Shown here piece after piece: positions 38,701 through 50,800 of a DNA stretch of 64,000 nt (positions are counted from its first letter, which is position 1; every line of letters starts with the position of its first letter). The stretch comes from Globodera rostochiensis (Eukaryota; Nematoda; Chromadorea; Rhabditida; Heteroderidae): positions 1,684,142-1,748,141 of the forward strand of contig JAEVLN010000005.1 of NCBI GenBank assembly GCA_018350325.1, given 5' to 3'. The notes beneath the pieces were generated by a model. That model did not search any database. It was not told the DNA's origin and worked only from the letters and a program-made list of their open reading frames with translations. The translations under genes and the position numbers were made by a program.

Positions 38701-41700
38701 GGACCGAATTGGTAAAAACAAAATGCCAAAAATTCAATTTTCAAAAAACAAATGCCAAAAATGCAATTTCAAATAAAACATTTGAAGGCGGCCTTTGCGA
38801 GTTCCAGAACGTTTGTTACCAAGCAAATCCCTGTGAGCGTGGCCAATGTTTTGCGAATCCGTTCAATGGCAGTTACGCGTGCCTATGCGACGACGGATGG
38901 AAAGTAAAATTGCAATTTTTTTAAATAAAAAATTTCAACAAAAAAAGGGTCAAAACTGTTCGAAGGATGTGGACGAATGTTCGGATGGTTTGACCCGGTG
39001 CTTTAATGGCAAATGTGTCAATTCGATGGGCAGTTACAAATGCGAATGCGATGTAACCAAAACCTTTTTTAAATAATTTTTTGTAAATTAATCACAGTTC
39101 GGTTACACCGGCGAAATGTGCTCATCGATGATCAGTTATTGTGCCGATCAGCCATGCCAAAATGAGGGCATTTGTTACGATTATTTGGGCCGTTTCGAAT
39201 GTTGGTGCAAATTGGGTACATTTTCTATTTAAATTCAAACAAAATTTATTGTTTTAGGATTTTCGGGCCAAAATTGTGAAAATCAAATTGAGGAGGATTT
39301 GAATATTTGTCGATTGGACTGTCAAAACGACGCCACGTGTAAAAATTCATTTTCACAAGCGTGTGACTGTTCCCCAAAATTTGCTGGAATTTTATGTGAA
39401 ATGTAAAATAATTTAAATTCTATTTTAATTAAAGAAGCATAAATAATATATTAAACAATATTTTAAAGTGAAAAGCCCGATCCCTGCGAGTTCAGTCCCT
39501 GTGCCGAGGGAATGAATTGCACGCCAACCGCTGATTATAAGTTCGATTTAATTTACGGAATTTAAATTAACCGAATTTTCTATTTTTAAGCTCTTTCACA
39601 TGCAATTGCCCGCCGGCACAACCTTTCGGCAAACATTGCGAGCATCGCTTGGCCGCCCCTTGCGAGAATGGGCACAATCCGTGCGCGAACGGACAATGCC
39701 GCCAAATTAATGTAAGCTTAGAATTTAAATTATTTATAAATTCGAATTGAAAGACTTAATTGGTAAAACATTAATTGGTATTTAAGATTGGAATTTCACT
39801 TTTATTTTAGATTTTAAACATTTATTTTTTAAGGTTTCCATGGAGCACAAAAAGTTCCATTGCGAGTGCCAACCCGGCTGGGAAGGCATTCTCTGTGACC
39901 AGCAAATCGAACGGAAAGAAAAAAATTTGTAAAATTTTTTGAAAATTAAAGAAGCAATTTTGTCGATGTGATTTGATTGTTTCTTTTTTATTTTTATTTA
40001 TTGATGGGTTTATTAATTTTTTATTTTATTAATAAATAAAGGAAGATAAAATAGTTTTAATTAAACAGAAAATATTTTCTTTTTTGATTAAACAGAAAAT
40101 ATTTTCTTTTTTGATTAAACAGAAATATTTTCTTTTTTGATTAAACTGAAAATATTTTCTTTTTTGATTAAACAGAAATATTTTCTTTTTTGATTAAACA
40201 GAAAATATTTTCTTTTTTGATTAAACAGAAAATATTTTCTTTTTTGATTAAACAGAAAATATTTTCTTTTTTGATTAAACAGAAAATATTTTCTTTTTTG
40301 ATTAAACAGAAAATATTTTCTTTTTTGATTAAACAGAAATATTTTCTTTTTTGATTAAACTGAAAATATTTTCTTTTTTGATTAAACAGAAATATTTTCT
40401 TTTTTGATTAAACAGAAAATATTTTCTTTTTTGATTAAACAGAAAATATTTCTTTTTTGATTAAACAGAAAATATTTTCTTTTTTGATTAAACAGAAAAT
40501 ATTTTCTTTTTTGATTAAACAGAAAATATTTTCTTTTTTGATTAAACAGAAAATATTTTCTTTTTTGATTAAACAGAAAATATTTTCTTTTTTGATTAAA
40601 CAGAAAATATTTTCTTTTTTGATTAAACAGAAAATATTTTCTTTTTTGATTAAACAGAAATATTTTCTTTTTTGATTAAACAGAAAATATTTTCTATTTT
40701 GATTAAACAGAAAATATTTTCTTTTTTGATTAAACAGAAAATATTTTCTATTTTCTTTTTTTATTCCAAAATTTTAGCAGTCAAAATTGTCCCCTGCAAA
40801 ACAATCCTTGCCAAAACGGAGGCCGATGTGTGCGGGCAAAAAGCCGTCAGAATTGGGGTATCAAATCAAATTTTCTTTGGCATTTTATTTAAACATTTTT
40901 TTAAATTTAGCGACTTTTTTCGAATGCATTTGCCCAAAGGATTTTTTGGGGCCATTATGTGAAAACGCGGCCGTTGAAAAGCATTGTAAAAATGGCTGCC
41001 GAAACGGAGGAAAATGTGCAAAATTGGCGGGTTGGAAAGTTTAAAACTTAAATATTAAAATTTCCATATTAATTGCATAATTAAATTGATATTAAAAAGG
41101 CCGAAAATTTCATAGCTTCTGCCAATATTATTATAATATTTGAATTCAAATTTTTGACGGTTTTAATTAAATTTTAAAAAATTCAAAATTCAGATAGCTC
41201 TTGGGGCTGCGAATGTTTGGTCGGCTTCGAAGGGGTTCAGTGCGAAGTTGAGCGAAATCCGTGCTCGAAGAGTAAAATTCAAAATTTAAATATTCCAAAA
41301 ATCCGAAAATTTCAGACCCTTCGCCCTGTAAACGCATGGGAAAATGTGTGAATCTTGGAAATGATCGGCACCGATGCGATTGCGCCCCGGGATGGGTCGG
41401 CGATAATTGCGAAAAGAATCGAAATGACTGTGAAAATATGTAAATTGTTTTTATATTAATTAATGCAGCTTTTTAATTAAGATTTGTACTTTATTTGGGG
41501 TATAAGTTCTTTTTTGTCCTTTATTTGAGATTTTTGGAATTTTTTGAAGAATTAACTATACAAACCCTGAATTAATGCCTTTCGGCAATTTATTTTAATA
41601 TTTTTTTTTGCAAAATTTACATTTTTATTTTCCAAAAAGTGTCTGTGCCAACGGTGGAAAGTGTCAGGACAGAGTTAACAACTTTTGGTGTGAATGTTCG

Positions 41701-44700
41701 CGTGGGTTCACCGGAAGGCATTGCGAGGTCGCGCAATTTCTTCATTTTAAATATTTCTTTATTAAAAACAATTTTTTAGACTTTTGTGCCCGTGGACAAA
41801 TTCAATAGGACAGATTTGGCGGACAGGGAAAGCTGTGCGAAGGCCGGATGTGAAGCGAAGTCTGGGGACTGTCGATGCGACCCGGAGGTATTTTTGTGCT
41901 TTTTTTGTGAGGGTTTTGAATTTTTTGATTTAATTTTAGTGCAATTTATTCGCATGCCAATTCGATGGGGGCGATTGTTCCACAAAACAGGCACAGCCTT
42001 TTGGCAGATGTCCCCAGGCCAGCTATTGTGCCCATCTGTTTGCTGATGGCAAATGTGATGAAGTGCGTTGAAACTTTCTTAAAGCAGTTTAAATCTTAAA
42101 GAATTTTAAATTTATTTAATTTTTAAAAGATTTGCAACAACGAACGCTGTTTATTTGACGGCTTTGACTGTTTGGAGGGGCCGCAGTCAAAGTGCCCGTC
42201 GATGGACGAATGTGCCAAAGTGTACGCCGACGGACACTGCGACGAGCAGTGCAACCAGGCGAACTGCGGATGGGATGTGGGCCATTTTTATTGTTTCATT
42301 TGCAAATTTCCGTATTTTGCAAATTGCTTTAATTTTTTAGTTCCTTTTGATTTAAAACAATGAAATTAAATTTTCAGGGCGGTGATTGTGTCAATGATGC
42401 CCATGAGCCCGACCCTGCCGACGATCATCTACAGTTACTGCCCGGCGAACTGTTCTTGGTCGTCGCCGTCCATCCTTCAACACTGACCAACGAGCCGACA
42501 TTACTCAGACAGTTTTTGGTCACATTGAGTGCCCATCTCAGAGCATCTTTGGCACTTTCGATGGACCAATATGACAAAAAGGTAATTAATTCCGTTAATT
42601 TAAAATTCAAAAAATGGTTGTTGATCGTTTAGCCCAAACTTTTTGAATGGCGATCGGACAAAGGCATTGGACAACGAATTGAATTGCCGCCAGGACTTAA
42701 CGCGACTTCATTGTTCAATGTTCGATATGAGCAAGTGAAGAAAAGAAGCAAAAGAGCGGCTGGGGAAGAAGGCGAAGGTGACAAATATCAAACAAAAGAT
42801 TTAACTTAATTAAAAATATTTTTATTTTTGTTTAATTAATTACAATAAATATGCATTAAAATAACAATGACTTTTTACAACAAAATGTAAGGTGTCGTTG
42901 AAGGAATCGCTTTGTATCTGCGGGTCGATGTCACCATGTGCAATATGTCAGTTTAATAATTAAATTAAATAAAAATAATTAAATTGTCTAAACAGGATCA
43001 GTCCCGGCATCCGGGCCCATCCCGACCGATTGATCGGTGTTCACACACTTTGTTTTTCGGACGTGGAAAATGTGGCCGCTTATGTGGGAGCTGCTAATGC
43101 AAAAAAAGTGAATTGATCATTTTTTTCTTAAATATTAACTTTAATTATAATTAAATAAAAAACAAAAATAAATATTTTTTTCAGAGTCTCAACGACATTC
43201 CCGCCAAAATTCTGCAGTCGGAAGGGCGCATTCCGACCCCGTCACGGTTGCATATATGGCTGGCAGTACTTGCATTTGCGATGGTTGCGACTTTGTCGGC
43301 CGCTGTCGGAGCAGTATTCGCAAGCGGACGCATTCGCAAGCGACAGCGACGTCACGCGAAGACATGGAAACCGGAAATTTATGACCCGAAACGTCGGTTA
43401 ATTGATTTAAGGAAATATTAAACAATAATAAAAAGAATAAATTTCACCGTTTCAGCCATCAAAAATGCTTTGGCGACTATGTGCGGCGGCGGCCGCCATC
43501 CGCCGTTAATCGTTGGCAGTGCCCCCCTCTTCAACCCGTACACGCAACACAACCATCAACAGCACAGCCGCGCCCACCAACAACATCAAACGATGTACAA
43601 TGCCGGAAACGCCACTGAAAGTTACGCCTCGTCCACCGCAACCTCAGCCATGCCACTGATCAAACATGCGGACAGCTTGAACAGCTTGGCAAGCAGCGTC
43701 CACATGAACAACAACCAACAACAACAGCAGGGGTTAAAACATTTTAACAAATAATTCAAAGGCCATATATTTTTTCAAATTTTAGACAACATTTCCACCA
43801 TCATCATCTAAGCCACCATTACGCTCAAAAGCAACATGGTCAGAAAACGCCGATGCCCACCACCAATTCCAATAACCATCAAACAGATCAAGCGAATTTG
43901 TAATTAAATTTGTTTTGGTTAAATGCAAATCAAACTTAAGATTACATCAAACGGCTCTTTACTGCTCCCGCTCATTTTCTTCGGGCATCGGCGGATCATC
44001 GACGGAACATTCGCCGATTGGTCTTAAAATTTAATAAGACCAGCCCGAATTTTGAAGATTTATTTTCTCAGACAATTCGCACTGTTCTGCCGTGGTCAAA
44101 AGTGTTGAAAATCGAAAAATACTTGCCGAACTTCGTGACAGCGCATTGTTTTCTCGTTACGGGTTGTTAGGACAAGAAGAACGGCTGGGACCTTGCGTGG
44201 TAAAAATGAAATAAATAAATAAGAATAAAAGTTAAAAATTTGAGGTCAATGCGTCCAACGAACGTGGCCGAACATTGCTGCATTTGCTATTCCAAAACCC
44301 GAACTTCGAAGAGGACGAGCAGTGTTTGCTGAAGAACATCCAATTGCTGTTCACAAAAGGCGCCAAAATGAACGCTTTAGATTCGGGTGTGTGTCCATTA
44401 AATTGCTTTTCTTGGCCTCGCATTCCTTTTAATTCAATAATTAGGGTTAAACCTCGCCCGACCCGGACCCCCGGCACTTCCGCCCCCGCGGGGCTCACCA
44501 CTTTAATCGATAAAGAATAGAGCTATTAGCATTTTCCCGATCAGATGACACTTCCGCGTTGCTGTTGGCCGTCCGTTCCCAAAAGGTTTTGGCGGTGCGC
44601 AAATTGGTCGCCGATTTTGAGGCGGACCAGCGGCTGGCGGACGCGGATGGCTGCACGCCGCTGTACGCGGCATGCGAGTGCGGTCACGTCGCCTTGGCCG

Positions 44701-47251
44701 AGTTTCTGATAGGCGAGGCGACATGCAACAGCAGCAACTCCAACATCAACAATGACAGTGAGGAAGAGCAGGACGGGCTGGTACTGTGCGCGCTGTACAG
44801 GCGCAAGGAGACACCGCTAATGCGTTGTGCAATTATGCCGTAAGCGATGATTGCCGTATCACGAACACAGTAGACATTGTATATCAGGGATGTAACCGGA
44901 TGCCAAAAAAAGGTCAAGAATCCGCAAGTCGGGATCCGGTTACATCCCTGCTGTATAGCGAATCATAATTTTGACATATTAAATTAAATTTAAATCACTT
45001 CTAATTTAAGCATTTAATTGACATTTAAAGTTAATTAGTTTAAATTCCAGCTGCGATCAATGGTTGCGCATCGCGGAATTGTTGATTGAGGCGGTGGCGC
45101 CTGAACAGCGGGCGGATTTTGTGAACCAAACGGGCGATGCCGAATTTTTGGGCTACAGCGGCAAAACGGCGCTGCATTGGGCGGCCGAGTGCAACAACGG
45201 ACCGATGGTTGAACTGCTCGTACGGCACGGGGCCAACCGAGAGGCCATCGATCAAAAAGTGAGTGGGAGATCAATTTGTTATATTCAATTAATTACAAAA
45301 AATCTCCATGATAATTGCGAGTTTTTGTTTTACCCATTACATACAAATTGCCAATTTAGGGTCGGACTCCGTTATTCGTCGCAGTTGAACAGGGCCAATA
45401 CCAATCAACCGAAGCACTGCTTCAACTTCACGCCGATCGCACTAAGGCTAACTCTGCGGACACAAAAATCATCCCGGAACTAACCTCAAGAGTAAGATTT
45501 AAACAAAAAATAATGACAAAACCTCATTTAGCCCGGATTTGAACACATTGCCAAGCTGTTCAAAATGTACCCGGAACAACAGCATCACTTGCAAATCGGA
45601 AGACCGTGCAGCACGCAGCAGAGGCACAGCAGTGGCGAAGATGGTTATTGGACATAACGCCAAAATTTGAATGCATTCATTATTTAAGCAACTACTTCGG
45701 TGAAAATAGGCACAAAACGTCCGAGGAATTCCGGCGCCAAAAGAAGTGCTGAAATTGATGAGGTAAATTATTGAAAAAGTATTTTTAAGACAAAAAGTAT
45801 TTCTAATTACATTAATTTAATTATTGAAAAAAAGTATTTTTAATTACATTAATTTAATTATTGAAAAAAAGTATTTCTAATTACATTAATTTAATTATTG
45901 AGATAATTACAATAATTTAGTGCTCAAAATCTCAGAAAACCGAAATTGTCGGTGCCGAAGTTGCAAAAAAAGCGGCACTTTCAACAAAAAGGGAACAATT
46001 CGTACAACAACAACAGAATCAAACCGGTTTTATTTGCTTTTGCATTTTTATGAATTTTTTGAAAAATTCCTCGGCATTTTTCAGCTGGCACTAGCGTTCT
46101 CCCGTCTTTTTGCTCTGCGGTCGTTTCACCACCACCGCCACAAAATGTGCTGACTCCGCCAAATTCGGACCAATCAATTTACTCAACAAGCAGCCCAAGC
46201 CCAAACAACACAAGCGAAGCAAGCAGTAACAGCACCACTTGCAACTTCACACAACAAGGCGAGGGATTGTCCGGCTAATTACTTTTTTAAACAATTTGTT
46301 TAAAGTTATACAACAAAATGCCAATTCTGGGGAAGAATATTCTGTGGCCATGCAACAGCATTATCAAGAAATGTTCCGTCAGTCGATGGCTGTTCAGCAG
46401 CAAAAACATCTTCAAGAACATCGCCAATACGTACGTAGTGGAAGTTTAAAAAGAATTTGTGTTTTTTTTTGGTTATTAGGGCAGCTTAGAAAAGGTGATT
46501 TTGCTTTTGTCCCTCCATAATTTTCGTAAATTTAAGGTTCAAGATCAGCAAACGAAATGGCATTTGGCGAATGGCGGCGGAATGGCCACGGGCACAATGG
46601 CAACAAAACAAAAACAAAGCGTCGTTTGTGGTCAACAGCTTCAAATGTTCCCGCCAACTTTGGCATATCGTAACACTTTTTAAATTAATGAATCAAAAAC
46701 AATTGTTTCCCAATTTATTTAGCCTCATTAGTGGGAAATCTGCCACATTTGAAACCGCCGTCCAGCTGCGGGAACACAACGACTAACCATTTAAATGTCT
46801 TGCCTTCGGGCAGTGTCGCGGGTTGCTACAGGCAACTACCGTACAAGCAGGGACATGTGAGTACGGTAATTGCAGCATTGAAAAATTGTATTTGCTTCTT
46901 AAATTCCGTTTTTCAGCGTGAACCGGCGCCGCTTTACCAATGCCAAAACCACCATTTGCAGAATGGAGAAAATTTGAAGTCCAAATTTTGAGTTCGAAAT
47001 TTTATTTTCTGTTTTTTTCCTTAAGGCCCTCCGACGCTACGGAATTTTTTGGCCTGGCCAACTTCGCCTGCGGCGTCGAACCGCTGTCCACCAGTCTCGA
47101 CAATTTGGAGGATTTGGTGCCCGACCAGCACTTAACAATGGAAGAGGCAAGTTTATGTTATTAACAAACTAATTAATTTTATAATAATAATATATTTCCA
47201 GCTTTTTTTAATAACAATTAATTTTAGCCCTCCGTTCGCCGTTGGCTATAA
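34447..47251 (+). CDS. lin-12: Notch receptor (LIN-12/GLP-1 type)
   Basis: Cell-surface receptor for DSL ligands whose cleaved intracellular domain acts with CSL in the nucleus. Order: signal peptide (ETIVFLLLIGGTIARG, ATG 34447); about 19 EGF-like repeats (34770-41745; e.g. DIDECLQQETTVCQNGGKCV, Ca-binding, at 37830); three Lin12/Notch repeats (CDPE-CNLFACQFDGGDCS, about 41880-41985; CDEICNNERCLFDGFDC, about 42055-42175; CDEQCNQANCGWDGGDC, about 42240-42385); NOD region (LPGELFLVVAVHPSTL); a furin-like site KKRSKR (about 42750); TM helix LHIWLAVLAFAMVATLSAAV (43248); RAM region with TWKPEIYDPKP (43360); ankyrin repeats (44245-45480, e.g. SGKTALHWAAECNNGPMVEL); nuclear-signal-like KRPRNSGAKR; and a Gln-rich, Pro/Ser tail with VLTPPNSDQS. 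All tail junctions were checked in phase. Two need GC donors (46259, 47147). More EGF repeats than in C. elegans LIN-12 (13) or GLP-1 (10). Ends MEE|PSVRRWL at 47251, or MEEASLCY at 47164 if the last intron is retained. Confidence 0.95.
34830..36337 (+). other. Long Notch intron 2 with ATT microsatellite
   Basis: Separates the half-EGF exon ending GICAKDGTQC from CSPSPNWFGRQCE. It contains an (ATT)n microsatellite at 35690-35741, an AATT repeat at 36075-36091 and a C run (34961-34970). Open frames at 35346-35994 on either strand have no support. No nested gene seen. Confidence 0.6.
40066..40757 (+). repeat. Tandem array of a 27-bp unit inside a Notch intron
   Basis: About 25 copies of GATTAAACAGAAAATATTTTC plus TTTTTT (26 or 27 bp). 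Every unit contains T6-GATTAAACAG, which resembles a 3' splice site. It lies between the exon ending QQIERKEKN and the exon SQNCPLQNNPC; the real acceptor ATTTTAG is at about 40777. The 27-bp units are open in the plus frame as LIKQKIFSF repeats, but this is a chance of the unit length. Confidence 0.9.
44440..44500. mobile_element. Possible MITE fragment in a Notch intron
   Basis: TAGGGTTAAACCTCGCCCGA and CCCCCGCGGGGCTCACC resemble the ends of the 60081-60206 element. The right end is not intact and no target duplication is seen. Confidence 0.35.
44885..44950. mobile_element. 66-bp MITE in a Notch ankyrin-region intron
   Basis: Ends CAGGGATGTAACCGGAT and, inverted, CAGGGATGTAACCGGAT, a perfect 17-bp inverted repeat. 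Flanks TTGTATAT (44877-44884) and CTGTATAG (44951-44958) agree at 6 of 8 positions, as expected of an aged hAT target duplication. Confidence 0.75.
45796..45903. repeat. Short tandem repeat, 37-bp unit, in a Notch intron
   Basis: Three copies of GTATTTCTAATTACATTAAT followed by TTAATTATTGAAAAAAA, in the intron after the exon ending RSAEIDE. Confidence 0.8.
46259..46305 (+). other. 47-nt GC-AG intron in the Notch tail
   Basis: CAACAAG|GCGAGG ... TTTAAAG|TTATAC joins FTQQ to VIQQNANSGEEYSV in phase 1. A GT two codons later (GGATT|GTCCGG) is also possible but would put the next exon in a frame unlike the Gln-rich tail. Confidence 0.5.
47147..47227 (+). other. 81-nt GC-AG last intron of Notch
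   Basis: GAAGAG|GCAAGT is the consensus GC donor. The acceptor TTAATTTTAG|CCC gives PSVRRWL and a stop at 47251. If unspliced, the frame stops at 47164. Confidence 0.55.
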
Positions 47252-47883
47252 GCCTTTCTCGAAGTTCGAAGATGCAATTTCCTATTCCATGCATATGTAG
47301 TGTTTATAGCAGCTTCTCCAACACTTTTTGTTGTGCCATACTGACATTTGACACTGTCCATTTACCAACGTTCAAATTTTTGTTAACATTTGTTATTTAA
47401 TTTTATACATTTTTTTAAAATAAATTGTGGCGGCCGTTCGCTTACAAATATAAAAGTTGGTATTTAAATACATAAAAGCAATTTAGGTAATTGAATAAAT
47501 ATGTTTTATTTTTGACTTAAACTACAGAAAGAAATTTTTGTGTTGAAAAATATTTGCATTGTTTGTTGGGTATAATCGAATTTAATTGTTGCTAAATAAT
47601 TTTGAAGTAAATGCCAATTTCTCAGAATTCCATTTAACAATTAGTGCTCGTTTAGCAGATTTTGCATTTATTCGAACAAAAATATGAATTTTTATTAGTA
47701 TTTTATTCCGCGGTCTTTTTTATCTGTTTTTGTTGAGTTGGAATTTATTTATTGTGAAGGTACAAACAAATAAAATGAATGCAAACAAAATTTAATTAAT
47801 ATATTAATTAATATAAAATCGTTTTATTGCCATATGTGCCAGTATTAGAATAATTCGTTGTCAATTCAAAAATCCCAAAATCG
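47252..47883. other. Convergent 3' region between Notch and unc-41
   Basis: AT-rich, no open frame of note. The two 3' UTRs meet here; AATAAA occurs at about 47419 and 47492 (plus strand), and TTTATT sequences serve the minus strand. Confidence 0.5.
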
Positions 47884-50800
47884 TCAATAGCCGTACCCTT
47901 TCATATCAATTTGGACCACCGGAAAGGCTCTTCGACAATCGTCTTCATCGCTGCTGCTACTGCTCGACTTTCGTGTCTTCTGATCATGACCCCCACCACC
48001 ATTTTCGTCCATCTTCGAAGATGACATGCGATCATCGGGAAGTTCAATACGGTAACTGCAATAAAAAATTCCCAAACATTGCTAGGTACCTCCTACACAT
48101 AATTATTGAATTTAATGGAAACGGGATAAAAGGAGAAACAAATCACTAATTAACCCATTAATTACCCATCGTGTCGAGATTGGACATCCTTCGGATCAAA
48201 TGCGGCCAAATGCCTCGAAGGTTCCGTCGGCTCTTCAATCGCAGTTGCCGTGTTGGCCGATTCATTGTCCAAGTCCGAACATTGTTGGTAATCAATTTCC
48301 AGACTGTGAATTGGATTTTGAACATTTTGTTTACCATCGCGGACTCCATTCAATGTTAAAATGTTCCAAGAATCACTTAAATGACCTGATTGAGACCCAA
48401 CTTAATTTATTTATCAATGATCAGAGATCATTGTGGGTCGGTCAGCTGTTCAAAGGTTGGGCCAATTTGTCTACCTGTACTTGCACTTCGCCACGTTGCG
48501 CACAAATTTCTCCACACTTTCGCTGTCTTCGTGCTGCTCAACGCCCACTGATCGGACCACCGTGTTGCTGATCACCGCCAACGGCATTGTGAACTCGACC
48601 ACGCCGCAGGGCGCAAATTGTTCTGGCATCAGATCAAAAGAGGACAGTTCGAAACGGCACCTGAGGGGAGAAAAGTCGCATAATTTAAATCAATTTTAGA
48701 AAAAAAGTCCTTACTTTAAAATGTAGGATTTATAAACGGCATTTTCACGTTCGGGCAGACGCGGAATACGCCAAACCAACGAACGGTAAAGATGCTCGTA
48801 CTTGGCCTCACCAATGCCCACCTAAAAATAACATCATTTTGTGAATAATTCAAAGGAGCTTCTAGTCGGAATAGGAGTTGAACAATTACAGGACACCAAT
48901 TCGTTTTTAATCGGGAATAACCTATTTAAAGAACAATCCCGTTTAACCAACTTGGCTTCGTTTTTAATCGGGAATAACCTATTTAAAGAACAATCCCGTT
49001 TAACCAACTTGGCTTCGTTTTTAATCGGGAATAACCTATTTAAAGAACAATCCCGTTTAACCAACTTGGCTTCGTTTTTAATCGGGAATAACCTATTTAA
49101 AGAACAATCCCGTTTAACCAACTTGGCTTCGTTTTTAATCGGGAATAACCTATTTAAAGAACAATCCCGTTTAACCAACTTGGCTTCGTTTTTAATCGGG
49201 AATAACCTATTTAAAGAACAATCCCGTTTAACCAACTTGGCTTCGTTTTTAATCGGGAATAACCTATTTAAAGAACAATCCCGTTTAACCAACTTGGCTT
49301 CGTTTTTAATCGGGAATAACCTATTTAAAGAACAATCCCGTTTAACCAACTTGGCTTCGTTTTTAATCGGGAATAACCTATTTAAAGAACAATCCCGTTT
49401 AACCAACTTGGCTTCGTTTTTAATCGGGAATAACCTATTTAAAGAACAATCCCGTTTAACCAACTTGGCTTCGTTTTTAATCGGGAATAACCTATTTAAA
49501 GAACAATCCCGTTTAACCAACTTGGCTTCGTTTTTAATCGGGAATAACCTATTTAAAGAACAATCCCGTTTAACCAACTTGGCTTCGTTTTTAATCGGGA
49601 ATAACCTATTTAAAGAACAATCCCGTTTAACCAACTTGGCTTCGTTTTTAATCGGGAATAACCTATTTAAAGAACAATCCCGTTTAACCAATTTGGCAAT
49701 TCTGACATGCAAAAAATGATCGGTTTTGGATCTTTCCCAGTGCCTTTATGTTAACTGGCCTCAATTAGGCACGACTCGCTGTGCTGCACGGTGCCCATCA
49801 ATTTGTCACGCAGATTCTTCACTTTGCCCGCCTTTCGTTGCTTGGAGTGCACTGAGCCGACGCCCCAAGTGCGCTGCTCGCGGAAAAGATAAATCCACGC
49901 CTCGGGCAACGGGAAGCGGACGGCGATGTCTTCACAGGGAATGGCACGCGTCGACGCGGCGGTGCCTCGTGCGCGTTGCTGATGCGCCACCGCCATGGCG
50001 TCGATTCGCAGTTCGACGTGTGAACCGGCCACGCGCATCACGCACTTCACGTTCAATGGTCTCTCACGGTTGCGCGGCGGACGCACGCGGAAGCGCATCA
50101 ACTCGAAAAAGCAGCCGTCCGGCGGTTGAATTCGCAGAACCTGTCATAGCACAGTTGCTGGACGCTCATAAAGTTTTGAAAGCTTTTCTGATCAGATCAC
50201 TCTGAGCCAATGAGTTTAAAGGTACTGATCACTTTAGACGACAAAAAATTAAAACTATGCTTCTAATTAAACCTTTGAAAATAAAATAAAAATATTTGAA
50301 TAAACCAACAATTTACAATCATTTCCAAAAATCCCGTCAATTTCAACCCGTTCAGTCAGCAGATTGTGTGGGATGTACCTGGTCCTCCTCCCACACGGTC
50401 TTGTCCACCGTCTCGTGGAATTCGGGCGCTTCGAATCGAATCCATCTTTCCGTGTACATCGGCAGAATGTCCTTCCGTCGGACCACTTCCTTTCCCTCCC
50501 GGCGCCGATCGTTCAGTCCGATCTCGAGGAAGGGCGACCCGCTGAGGAAGGACAGGCAAAAGAGGCGAACCCGGGCAAGCTGATCGCTCACATTTCCGTC
50601 TTTGTCCACCTTGGCCTCATATTCATCGTAACAGTGAATCTAAAATAGAAAAAATAAAAATATCTGCCACAAAACTGTGCCAAAACCCGAGCTTTGTGGT
50701 GATCTGGATCTACAAATCGGGATTTATAAAGTTGAAAAACCAGGATTTTGTTCCATTTTCCCGATACCATTCAAAACTTGAAATTACTCAACTTCCTATC

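Noticed and set aside
40457..40675. LIKQKIFSF repeat peptide
   Set aside because: Chance open frame of a 27-bp intronic array.
48834..49719. 292-codon proteins on either strand
   Set aside because: They are the translation of the 57-bp tandem array; flanking unc-41 exons join without them.
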